DNA of 64,000 bases from JAGNHN01 sp964590645 (lineage in GTDB: Bacteria; Bacteroidota; Bacteroidia; Bacteroidales; JAGNHN01): NCBI GenBank assembly GCA_964590645.1, contig CAZPYJ010000023.1, positions 5,444 through 69,443 on the forward strand. The letters are read 5' to 3'. Below, in pieces: positions 42,849-51,679 of the stretch. Below the pieces are notes generated by a model. The model saw nothing but the letters and a program-made list of their open reading frames with translations, searched no databases and had not been told where the DNA came from. The first letter of the stretch is position 1, and every line of letters starts with the position of its first letter. Made by a program: the position numbers and the translations under genes.

Positions 42849-44984
42849 ATGAAGGTTTATCAAACAAATGAGATCAGGAACATCGCCCTGGTAGGAGGTG
42901 CCAAATCAGGAAAAACCACTCTGGCAGAATGTATGCTTTTTGAAGGCGGCCTGATCAACCGCAGAGGTTCTGTCGATGACAAAAACACGGTATCGGATTA
43001 TCGTCAGATAGAGCTGGAACGCCAGAACTCTATCTCCTCCACCGTGCTCTTTGCCGAATACAAAGGAAAGAAGATTAATATCATCGATTGCCCGGGGATG
43101 GACGATTTTGTGGGGGAGGTAGTGGCTGCCCTGAAAGTAGCCGATACGGCCCTGATGGTCATCAATGCCCAGAACGGGGTAGAGGTGGGTGCTGAGATCG
43201 CCTGGAGATATACCAGCCGCGACGATAAGCCGGTCATCTTCGTAGTCAACCACCTGGAGCACGACAACTCCAATTTTGATGAAACCCTCCGCCAGCTTAA
43301 AGCCCAATTCGGAAACAAGGTGACTCCGGCTCAGTATCCGGTCAACCCCGGCGCCAGCTTTAACAGCGTCATCGATCTGCTTAAAATGAAAATGCTCAAA
43401 TTCCCGGCCGGCGGAGGCGCCCCGGAAGTACTGGATATCCCGGCGGATGAAAAAGACAAAGCAGAAGAGCTACAGGCTGCCCTCATCGAGAATGCGGCCG
43501 AGGCTGAAGAGGCCCTGATGGAGAAATTCTTTGAGAATGGAACCTTAACGGAAGAAGAATTGCAGGAAGGGCTGCGCAAAGGGATTGCGAATCGCGATAT
43601 CTATCCCCTCTTCTGCACTAACGCCAAACACAATATGGGTGTGGGAACCCTGATGGAGTTCCTGGCCAGCGCCGCCCCGGCACCCAATGAGGTGACCCCG
43701 GTTAAAACACAGGATGGCAAAGACCTGAAGTGCAATGCCAATGAGCCTTTTTCGGCATTGGTTTTCAAAACCACCATTGAATCCCACCTTGGAGAAATCT
43801 CCTTCTTCAAAATCTTTAATGGTGAACTCACCGAAGCAATGGATGTGAGCAATCCCCGCCGCGGCAACAAGGAAAGGATCTCACAGATTTTCTCAATGTA
43901 CGGCAAGAACAGGGTGAAGTTGGAGAAGATGATGGCCGGAGACATCGGCGCTACCATCAAGCTGAAAGACACCCTGACCAATGATACCCTGAACTCCCTC
44001 AAGAACCCGGATCAGGAGATTTCCCCCATCGTCTTCCCGAATCCCAAGATCACAATGGCTGTGAAAGCCAAGAGTTCAACAGATGAAGAAAAACTCTCGG
44101 GCGCAATGCACGAGATCCACAGAATGGACCAGACCCTGACCGTGGAGCACTCCAAGGAGCTGAAACAGATGATCATCGGCGGACAGGGAGAACTGCACCT
44201 GAACATTGTGAAGTGGCACGTGGAAACCATCGAGAAGGTACCGATGGAATATATTGCACCCCGTATTCCCTACCGTGAAACCATTACCAAACCTGCCAAA
44301 TCGATGTACCGCCACAAGAAACAGTCCGGGGGAGCCGGCCAGTTTGGGGAAGTGCATATGATGATCCAGCCCTATACCGAAGGGATGGAGCCGCAAAAAG
44401 AATTTCCGATCCGTGGAGTGGAAGAAGTGAACCTTAGCTGGGGAGGAAAGTTGATTCTGAACAACTGTATCGTAGGAGGTGCCATCGATGCCCGCTTTTT
44501 ACCGGCCATTATGAAAGGACTGATGGAGAAGATGGAAGAAGGCCCCCTCACCGGTTCTTATGCCCGCGATATTGTGGTCAATATATACGACGGAAAGATG
44601 CACCCGGTGGATTCCAATGAAATCTCCTTCAAACTGGCATCCCGCCACGCTTTCCGTGAGGCCTTCAAAAATGCCGGTCCGAAAATTCTTGAACCCATTT
44701 ACGATGTAGAAGTCATTGTGCCGGAAGAAAGAATGGGCGATGTAATGACCGACCTGCAGGGACGCAGGGCCATCATCCTCGGGATGGAAGCCGAAGGCAA
44801 TTATCAGAAAATCAAAGCAAGGGTTCCCCTGGCCGAGATGAACCGCTATTCCACCTCACTGAGCTCCATCACCAGCGGAAGGGCAATGTACTCCCTGAGC
44901 TTCGCCGAATATGCCCAGGTTCCGGGAGATGTTCAGGATAAGCTCCTGAAAGAATACGAAGAATCCCTGGAAGAAGAAGATTAG
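42849..44984 (+). CDS. Elongation factor G paralogue (EF-G2-like) with altered GTPase motifs
   Basis: 711 aa, full EF-G domain order (G, II, III, IV, V: for example KQSGGAGQFGEVHMMIQPY in domain IV and ILEPIYDVEVIVPEERMGDVMTDLQGRRA in V). The G domain departs from canonical EF-G. G1 is GGAKSGKT (16-23). Switch I reads ERQNSIS where EF-G has ERGITI. G3 is D80-C-P-G-M84-D-D-F with Met replacing the catalytic His. G4 is N134-H-L-E in place of NKxD. It probably binds ribosomes but hydrolyses GTP poorly or not at all. I recall that a Bacteroides EF-G2 lacking GTPase activity supports translation in starvation; this may be its orthologue. No other translation genes are adjacent. Confidence 0.92.
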   Translation: MKVYQTNEIRNIALVGGAKSGKTTLAECMLFEGGLINRRGSVDDKNTVSDYRQIELERQNSISSTVLFAEYKGKKINIIDCPGMDDFVGEVVAALKVADTALMVINAQNGVEVGAEIAWRYTSRDDKPVIFVVNHLEHDNSNFDETLRQLKAQFGNKVTPAQYPVNPGASFNSVIDLLKMKMLKFPAGGGAPEVLDIPADEKDKAEELQAALIENAAEAEEALMEKFFENGTLTEEELQEGLRKGIANRDIYPLFCTNAKHNMGVGTLMEFLASAAPAPNEVTPVKTQDGKDLKCNANEPFSALVFKTTIESHLGEISFFKIFNGELTEAMDVSNPRRGNKERISQIFSMYGKNRVKLEKMMAGDIGATIKLKDTLTNDTLNSLKNPDQEISPIVFPNPKITMAVKAKSSTDEEKLSGAMHEIHRMDQTLTVEHSKELKQMIIGGQGELHLNIVKWHVETIEKVPMEYIAPRIPYRETITKPAKSMYRHKKQSGGAGQFGEVHMMIQPYTEGMEPQKEFPIRGVEEVNLSWGGKLILNNCIVGGAIDARFLPAIMKGLMEKMEEGPLTGSYARDIVVNIYDGKMHPVDSNEISFKLASRHAFREAFKNAGPKILEPIYDVEVIVPEERMGDVMTDLQGRRAIILGMEAEGNYQKIKARVPLAEMNRYSTSLSSITSGRAMYSLSFAEYAQVPGDVQDKLLKEYEESLEEED

Positions 44985-45247
44985 TCTTAGTGCGATCTGC
45001 GCCCTTCTCGTTTTCTTTGCACCCTTCGCGTTAATAAAAATACCATTTCGAGTGCCGAATGAAACTGGCCCGGAAATGGCGGCCCTTTTAAGTCATAAGG
45101 CAGAATTCATAAGTAAGAAGTCTTAAGGTGGGGAGGCAAGGAGTGAGCAGGTCAAGGGGAAAATGAGCTTGAGTTTGATCCTTCGAGAGGCTCGAGGCTA
45201 TGCTGCAGTTTCCTCAAGGAAACAAACTAGGGGCCGGGTGTCGGGGC
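44985..45247. repeat. Intergenic degenerate repeats
   Basis: Phrases such as TTTGCACCCTTCGCGTTAA, TTCGAGTGCCGAATG, AAGTCATAAG and GTAAGAAGTC recur in loose form at 63784-63930. Also CTTCGAGAGGCTCGAGG. No gene or clear terminator. Confidence 0.55.
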
Positions 45248-46846
45248 TCAGATCTTTATGACCCTGTCCACTTCTGATTCAAAATCTTTTAAATGGGTGG
45301 CCATCAGTATGCTTATGTCAGGATACTGTTGCTTAATCTTTCTGAAAATGTCCAAAGCATTTTCGGAACTGATGCCCGCAGTCGGTTCATCCACAACCAG
45401 GAGTTGCGGCTTTTTGAGAAGCGCCTGAGCCAACAATAGCTTTTTGCGCTGACCACCGCTCAGGGTTTCACCATTCTCTCCCAACCAGGTATTAAATCCA
45501 TCGGGGAGCAAAGCAAACCAGCTATGCAAATCCACGGTTGTCAAGGCCTGCTCTATGTCCTCCTCAGGGTATCCTTCAAAATTTTCGCGCAGGGTACCGG
45601 TAAGCAAATAGGCTTTCTGCGTAACATAAATGCATTCAGGTATGGGTAAGTGCTCCAGGATCGTCTCCTCGTTCCATATTACGCTGCCGTTATACCGGTA
45701 TTCCGGATAAAAAAGGCTGTGCAGTAAGGTGGTCTTTCCTTTCCCTGTTTCTCCGTATATTGCTATCCATTCTCCTTTAGACATTTCAAAGGAAACCTCC
45801 CCGGTGATCACCGGCGTTTCGGGTATGCCAGCCCTTACATTATTGAAGCTCAATTTCTTCAGGCTGGACGAAACGCTTAGCGTTTCCCCATTCTGCTTTC
45901 CTTGGGTGATGATCGCGTCAATATCTTTAATTTGATGGGCAACAGAACTTCTTTCAGCCTTCCCCGAAAAAAGCATCTCAGCCAAATCGGCTTGCGCCAG
46001 AATGCCAAAGAAAATCCCGATAGCCATAGGGGCGCTGATGCCATAATCTTTTGAAAACCAAAGAATAAGAATAGCAATGCCACTCAGCCCAAAGCCCACC
46101 ATCATTTGCAGTGAAAATGAATTGGTTTGCAATCTGTTTTCCAGGTGATCAAGCTGTAATGTTCTTTTCTCTTGTTGGAGAATTACTTTGCGCTCCAGAT
46201 TATATTTGGAAATTTCTATCCGGCCCCTGAAACTTTGAATGAGCCTCTGATTGTTTTCTTCCCTGTTTTCTTTGAGCTCCTGATAGCATTTCCTGTTCTT
46301 CAGAAAAATATATTGGGGGACAACAAACAACAGTATGGCCGAAGAGATCAAAAACTCAAGGGCTATTTCCAGAGAGAATACATTTAGGAAGAAAAAATAG
46401 ATAATGAGGGAGATCGTCAGGGCTGCAAAGGGCAACAACCAAAGGAGGATGTGATTTAGCAGTAAATCGATGCCATACGTACTGTTTTCGAGTATGCTCG
46501 AATTGTTATTGATTTGTTTTTTAAAGTACGGAAAACGGGCCACCGACTCGAAAATCTTTAGTTGCAGGCTTCGCTGTGCATCAAGAGTTGTTTTGTGATT
46601 TTCCAGGCGTTCAAAATATCTCGTGATCGTGCGCAAGAGGGTTAGAAAACGGATGATGGACGAGGGAACCAAATAGGCAAAGAGGGTATTTGCTGTGATG
46701 AAGGCCAGGCTGCACATCGCCAGAAACCAGCCCGAGATGGCAGGAAGGGCTATGAAAGCAAGCGTCCAGAACAACAGCAGAAAAAAGCCCGAAAACCATC
46801 TGCCCGCTAGGGGTTGAAGTATATGTTTAAATAAAAAACTATGCAT
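45248..46846 (-). CDS. cydC: ABC exporter subunit CydC (thiol/heme exporter, cytochrome bd assembly)
   Basis: 532 aa. Membrane half with the CydC hallmark LPAISGWFLAMCSLAF ... SSIIRFLTLLRTITRYFERLENH, then an ATPase: Walker A GETGKGKTTL, signature LSGGQRKKLLLAQALL, Walker B LLVVDEPTAG. With CydD it exports glutathione or cysteine (or carries heme) and is needed to build cytochrome bd. Overlaps cydD by 8 bp. Somewhat AT-richer than neighbours; cydAB is not in the window. Confidence 0.88.
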   Translation of the reverse strand: MHSFLFKHILQPLAGRWFSGFFLLLFWTLAFIALPAISGWFLAMCSLAFITANTLFAYLVPSSIIRFLTLLRTITRYFERLENHKTTLDAQRSLQLKIFESVARFPYFKKQINNNSSILENSTYGIDLLLNHILLWLLPFAALTISLIIYFFFLNVFSLEIALEFLISSAILLFVVPQYIFLKNRKCYQELKENREENNQRLIQSFRGRIEISKYNLERKVILQQEKRTLQLDHLENRLQTNSFSLQMMVGFGLSGIAILILWFSKDYGISAPMAIGIFFGILAQADLAEMLFSGKAERSSVAHQIKDIDAIITQGKQNGETLSVSSSLKKLSFNNVRAGIPETPVITGEVSFEMSKGEWIAIYGETGKGKTTLLHSLFYPEYRYNGSVIWNEETILEHLPIPECIYVTQKAYLLTGTLRENFEGYPEEDIEQALTTVDLHSWFALLPDGFNTWLGENGETLSGGQRKKLLLAQALLKKPQLLVVDEPTAGISSENALDIFRKIKQQYPDISILMATHLKDFESEVDRVIKI

Positions 46847-48485
46847 ACCTCATCTGTTCTCCCCAGTTTAGATTGAGGATGGTGTCAGCAATAGCTTCAA
46901 ATTTCTCTTCGTGCGAGGCCACAATAAGCAGTTTGCTTTGAGCCATTTCCCGGATTTGATCAAGAATAATTTCAACAGTTCTGCCATCGAGATTCGCTGT
47001 AGGTTCGTCTAATATGGCAATGGGTCTTGGGAAGAGCATCATCCGGGCAAGGGTTAACAATTGTTTTTCACCACCTGAGAGTTGTTTCCCATTATGGCTT
47101 AAAAGCGTTTCCCATCCGTCCTGTTTTTTCTTCAGAATGCCATCCAGAAATGCAGGGTATCGGGCTGCTGTTTCTGTCTCCTTATCAAGAAAAACATTGT
47201 ACCGCAATGTTCCATCAAAAATGAAGGGGAACTGGTTCATATAGGAAGAGTTGGCATTAAGCCACTGTGTCGACCAGCCTCGGCCCTTTCCGTTCACCCT
47301 TACCTGTCCATCCTGCACATCCAGGTTTCCGGAAATGATCTTCAGTAAAGTGGATTTTCCCGATCCAGAAATGCCTTTCACCAGCACCAGCCCTTTTGCG
47401 GGCAGCTTCAGCTGAATCTTGTGCAGCACTTTCAGCGGGGAATCGGGATAGGCGAAACTCAAATCCTTGATTTCAAGAGACTGCAGGGCTTCGTTTTCGA
47501 TGCTAATCGGGCTTTCCTCCTCTTCCTTCAATAATGGCATCAGTATTCTGGCCGATGCCAGGGCCTTGTTCCTGTCGTGATAGGCACTCACAAACTTCCG
47601 CAGATAATAGAAAAAATAGGGAGTAATCATCAGTAAGAAGAGGGCGATATGGAAATCGTAGCCACGCCCGTAGCTGGAGCCGGGCATTATTCCCAGCAGG
47701 CTCAACCCCAAATAAATAGCCACAGCTGCGATGGCAATGGAAACGAAAAGCTCCAATACTGCCGACGAGAGAACAGCCACCCGCATTACGGAGGAAGTGG
47801 CTTTGTTGAGCGCCGTGCTCTTATCCGACAAAAACCGGTATTGGGGCTTTAGGTTGTCTAAATTGACTATTTCGGCAATGGTTTGCAAGCGGTTGTAAAA
47901 GACCGCCGAGTATTTCATAAACAGATGGATGTGTTTTTTGTGGAGTGATTCGGCACCCACCCCGATTATGATCATTTGCAAAGGAATAACCAGCAATGAG
48001 ATGAACAGGGTGATCCCGACCCAAACTTCAAAGCGGAAAGCCACGATCAACAATAGTATTCCAACCAGAACCGAAGCCAGCGCATTAGGGATAAAGAAAG
48101 AGAAAAAGGGCTTCAGGTCGTCGCTGACCCGGGTAAGCATTAAAGTGCTGGATATGGAGTCGGATGAGTTGTGATGGAGTAGTCTGGGATATAGTTTCTT
48201 TTTGATTTTGGCAACGATGATCGTTCCAGCCCGGTAGTTGGTTACGGATGCGAAATGGGCAAAAATATACCTGCCTGCAAGAAATACTGAGGCATAGAGC
48301 AAAGCCTGGGGCAGGGTCTGATTGTCGTTCAGCCACAAGGCTGTGAAGCCCGACAAGTGCCAGCTGAAAATCGCAAAACATCCGGCGCTCAGCAGGGACA
48401 ATATGGCAGCAAAAACGTAGGAAGGTTTTGCCTCGCTTGTCCATCTAATCAGCCATCGGGATGCGTTTTCCTGTGTTGCACTCAT
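46839..48485 (-). CDS. cydD: ABC exporter subunit CydD
   Basis: 548 aa. Six-helix membrane half (KPSYVFAAILSLLSAGCFAIFSWHLSGFTALWL at the start, as in CydD) and an ATPase with GISGSGKSTL, LSGGEKQLLTLARMM and IAILDEPTANLD. Heterodimer partner of the overlapping cydC. First gene of the pair; 118 bp separate it from the GH65 gene upstream, with no recognised promoter box. Confidence 0.88.
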   Translation of the reverse strand: MSATQENASRWLIRWTSEAKPSYVFAAILSLLSAGCFAIFSWHLSGFTALWLNDNQTLPQALLYASVFLAGRYIFAHFASVTNYRAGTIIVAKIKKKLYPRLLHHNSSDSISSTLMLTRVSDDLKPFFSFFIPNALASVLVGILLLIVAFRFEVWVGITLFISLLVIPLQMIIIGVGAESLHKKHIHLFMKYSAVFYNRLQTIAEIVNLDNLKPQYRFLSDKSTALNKATSSVMRVAVLSSAVLELFVSIAIAAVAIYLGLSLLGIMPGSSYGRGYDFHIALFLLMITPYFFYYLRKFVSAYHDRNKALASARILMPLLKEEEESPISIENEALQSLEIKDLSFAYPDSPLKVLHKIQLKLPAKGLVLVKGISGSGKSTLLKIISGNLDVQDGQVRVNGKGRGWSTQWLNANSSYMNQFPFIFDGTLRYNVFLDKETETAARYPAFLDGILKKKQDGWETLLSHNGKQLSGGEKQLLTLARMMLFPRPIAILDEPTANLDGRTVEIILDQIREMAQSKLLIVASHEEKFEAIADTILNLNWGEQMRYA

Positions 48486-48602
48486 TGATTGATCTGGGCT
48501 TTCTGATTGACAATAATCTCTGTTTATCGGCCCCTGTGCAAATGCCCTGTTTGCCCGCTTTGAGCATACAGTACAGCTACTGCGAAGACCTGGGATGTGG
48601 CC

Positions 48603-51600
48603 TTAAAAGTACAAATGATCTGATTTCTCTTCTGTCTCACCTGGACGCAGGCAAAAACGGTAGTGGAGGTCACGGAAACGCAGTCGGAAATCCATCTCTT
48701 TCCAATGTGGTGGCAAGTCAGGCTTCAGGCTGAGCCTCGCTCCCTCGAGGCTCAGACCGGCATAGGCATTCAGGGCGATCATCACTGTGCCGGCCATCAC
48801 CCCGTTGTGTATCCCTTCGGCCGTAGTCCCGCCCTGAATGTCGTTCAGATCGCTGCCCAGGGCCTCTTTAAAGAGCTCCCAGGCGAGGGTTTTCCTGTCC
48901 AGGCGATGCGCCAGCAAAGCGTGTACCACCCGGCTGAGTGTGCTTCCGTGAGAAGTGCGAGGCAAATAGTAATCAAAGTTCCGGGCGAAAAAATCCTCCG
49001 GTAAGGCATAGCCGGCTTTTTCTATCAACGCCCTGATTTCCGCCTCTGGCAGCACATAGAAAAGCATCAGTACATCGGCCTGCTTGGCCAGCTTGTACTC
49101 ATCCGGCGATTTGCCCTCCGCTTTCAGGATACGGTCCATCCGATAGATGTTGCCGTAACGCCGCCGGTAATCCTCCCAGTTGAGTTCCTGCAGGTCAAAA
49201 TATCCATCAAACTGAGCCAGGATACCGTCCTGCATTACCAGGCGAATCCCTTGCGACAGCTTTTCCCATTCCTGCATCTCTGCTTCTTTCAGCCCCAAAG
49301 ATTCCTGTAAGGAAGCCGCTTTACTTGCCGGGAGAGCCCGGAACCAGGACAGTACCTCCTGCATCATCCAGGCGGTCATCACATTGGTGTAGGCATTGTC
49401 TTTCAGTCCCCCATCCCTGCTCCCGGGCAGGTGTTCGTGAAACTCATCCGGCCCCATCACCCCGGGTATAGAGTAGCGCCCGCTTTCAGGGTCTTTCTTC
49501 GCCATACTATTAAAGAGGCGACAGATGCCTGTGAGCATTTCAGCCCCGTGATGCAGCATAAAGTCCTGGTCGCCGGTGGTATGGTGATAGGTGAGAATGC
49601 TCCAGGCGATGGCCAGGTTCACGTGGCGCTGGCGCGCGCTATGGTCGTCGCCCCACTTACTGGAAACAGGGTTGAAGTGGAATTGCTGGGTCTCTTCCCT
49701 GCCGCTGCTGCCGCTTTGCCAGGGGAACATCAGGCCCTGGTAGCCGTGTGCTTCAGCATATTTGCGGGCCTCCTCCATTCGCCGGTAGCGGTACATCAGC
49801 ACCGAGCGGGCAATGGCGGGGAAATGCAGAAAATAAAAGGGTAAAATAAACAACTCATCCCAGAAGATGTGGCCCCGGTATGCCTCACCGGTGAGGCCTC
49901 GGGCAGGGATGCCAAAGTCAAGCCGCGCATTGTGTGGCGAGGTAGTGCCCATCAGGTGATAGATGTGCAAACGCAGCAGGCGCTGTGCCTGACGGTCTCC
50001 ATCTATACGGATGTCGGTCTCCTCCCAGATCTTTTCCCAGGCTGCGACCGAGTCTTGCAGCATTTCCTCCCACGAACCTGCATTGTTGAGGCTGTCCAGG
50101 GGCTGATCCTCAAAGACTTCTTTCTGCAGCTCATTGTTCAGAAATACGCTTTTCTGCACTTTTACCGAGGCGCCCTGACCGAGGGTAAGGGCAAAGGAAA
50201 GGGAGCAAAGGCCTTGCCCGACTTCCCCTTCATAATCCGGGAAATGCATTTGTCCTTCCACCTCTACATCCAGGCGGGAGGTGGCGCTCATCTTAATGCC
50301 CGACTGGGTGGTCTGCACCTCCAGGAATTGAATATTTCCGCTCACCCAGGCATCGGTGGCTGCGATATGATGCTGGTTGAGCTCGGCATAGCGCTTCACG
50401 CCTTCATTGATATGATCGCCCCGCAACATCGTCTTTACTTCGAGCTTATCACTGTAGTTCAGGGGTGTCAGGGTATATTCTATTCCTGCCAGATGAGGGT
50501 TCTGCATCGATGCAAAGCGGCGTGAACGGACACGGGTCTGCCGGCCTTTTTTGTCTTCCACGATCATCGTTCTGTGCAGGACTCCCTGTCGCAGGTCGAG
50601 GCTTCGGCGGATCTGCAGGATGTGGGTCCGGTTCACATCCAGCCATTCTTCCTCTCCGATGCGGAAAAGAATGGGCAGCCAGAGGATGCCGTTCACAAAA
50701 TCTTCATTTTCCACATCCCGGCCCGAGACGCGTGAGACCCGCCGGTTGTACACTCCTGCCATATAGGTGGCCGGATAATTCACCTCATTGATCCCGTTTT
50801 CTTCCATCGATCCCCGCGTACCGAAGTAGCCGTTGGCCACACTCAGCAGGGCCTCGCGCGAGCGTTCTTTGGCAGGATCATAATCGTGGTAAACCAAGTG
50901 CCAGGCATCTTTATCCATCCCTTCCTCAAACCACTTCAAAATGCCTTCCAGTCCGATCTCTGCCATATCCTGTACCGCAATATCGGCGCCATTGGCCAGC
51001 AGGGCCCGGGCATTGTCTTCCCTTGCCAGGCCTAAAACCAGGCCGAAATTGCCTTTTCTGCCGGCCTGCACCCCGGAGATGGCATCTTCCACCACCACGG
51101 CATTATGACATTCCACCCCCAGATTGGCCGCTGCGGTGGTGAAGATATCCGCCTCCGGCTTTCCCTGCAATCCCAGCTCAGCCGAAACGACACCATCCAC
51201 GCGTGTTTCAATCCAGTCGAGTAGCCCGGCGGCCTCCAGCACTTTCTCACAGTTTTTTGAAGAAGAAGCCACCCCGATGCGGATGCCCCGTTCCCGCAAC
51301 TGTGCCATTAATTTCACGGTAGAAGGATACACCTGAACCCCATCCCTTTCGAGGATGAGATTGAAAGCGATGTTCTTCCGGTTTCCTATCCCGCATATAC
51401 TCTCTGTTAACGGAGCATCTCCGGGATCCCCGAAGGGCAGCTCGATCCCGCGGGATGACAGGAAGGATTTCACCCCTTCGTAGCGGGGCTTGCCATCCAC
51501 ATAAGTGAGGTAATCCCCTTCGTGGGTAAATTCCCGGAAGCTTTCTCCGTATTTCTCCGCCCGCTCGCGCAGGTAATGGTCAAACATCTCTTTCCAGGCC

Positions 51601-51677
51601 CGGCTGTGTACCAGGGCGGTTTGGGTTATTACACCGTCGAGGTCGAAAATGACGGCTTTCAAAGGAGTGTTTTTCAT
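48603..51677 (-). CDS. Fusion of beta-phosphoglucomutase and GH65 disaccharide phosphorylase
   Basis: 1024 aa. Residues 1-235 are a HAD-family beta-phosphoglucomutase (AVIFDLDGVITQTALVHSRAW with Asp12 and Asp14; GVASSSKNCEKVL; VVVEDAISGVQAGRKG). Residues 255-1020 are a GH65 phosphorylase (WHLVYHDYDPAKERSREALLSVANGYFGTRGS; catalytic acid Glu745 in GPDEFHEH; DNAYTNVM). The GH65 half splits maltose or a similar alpha-disaccharide with phosphate into glucose and beta-glucose-1-phosphate; the mutase half turns that into glucose-6-phosphate. Last gene of the minus-strand glucan operon, 2 bp after the GH13 gene. Cytoplasmic. Maltose versus trehalose or kojibiose is not fixed by sequence. Confidence 0.93.
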   Translation of the reverse strand: MKNTPLKAVIFDLDGVITQTALVHSRAWKEMFDHYLRERAEKYGESFREFTHEGDYLTYVDGKPRYEGVKSFLSSRGIELPFGDPGDAPLTESICGIGNRKNIAFNLILERDGVQVYPSTVKLMAQLRERGIRIGVASSSKNCEKVLEAAGLLDWIETRVDGVVSAELGLQGKPEADIFTTAAANLGVECHNAVVVEDAISGVQAGRKGNFGLVLGLAREDNARALLANGADIAVQDMAEIGLEGILKWFEEGMDKDAWHLVYHDYDPAKERSREALLSVANGYFGTRGSMEENGINEVNYPATYMAGVYNRRVSRVSGRDVENEDFVNGILWLPILFRIGEEEWLDVNRTHILQIRRSLDLRQGVLHRTMIVEDKKGRQTRVRSRRFASMQNPHLAGIEYTLTPLNYSDKLEVKTMLRGDHINEGVKRYAELNQHHIAATDAWVSGNIQFLEVQTTQSGIKMSATSRLDVEVEGQMHFPDYEGEVGQGLCSLSFALTLGQGASVKVQKSVFLNNELQKEVFEDQPLDSLNNAGSWEEMLQDSVAAWEKIWEETDIRIDGDRQAQRLLRLHIYHLMGTTSPHNARLDFGIPARGLTGEAYRGHIFWDELFILPFYFLHFPAIARSVLMYRYRRMEEARKYAEAHGYQGLMFPWQSGSSGREETQQFHFNPVSSKWGDDHSARQRHVNLAIAWSILTYHHTTGDQDFMLHHGAEMLTGICRLFNSMAKKDPESGRYSIPGVMGPDEFHEHLPGSRDGGLKDNAYTNVMTAWMMQEVLSWFRALPASKAASLQESLGLKEAEMQEWEKLSQGIRLVMQDGILAQFDGYFDLQELNWEDYRRRYGNIYRMDRILKAEGKSPDEYKLAKQADVLMLFYVLPEAEIRALIEKAGYALPEDFFARNFDYYLPRTSHGSTLSRVVHALLAHRLDRKTLAWELFKEALGSDLNDIQGGTTAEGIHNGVMAGTVMIALNAYAGLSLEGARLSLKPDLPPHWKEMDFRLRFRDLHYRFCLRPGETEEKSDHLYF

Positions 51678-51679
51678 TT

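Noticed and set aside
45248..48485. cydDC as a generic drug or bacteriocin exporter
   Set aside because: The SGWFLA and RYFERLENH motifs of CydC and the two-subunit layout fit CydDC better, although cydAB is not in view.
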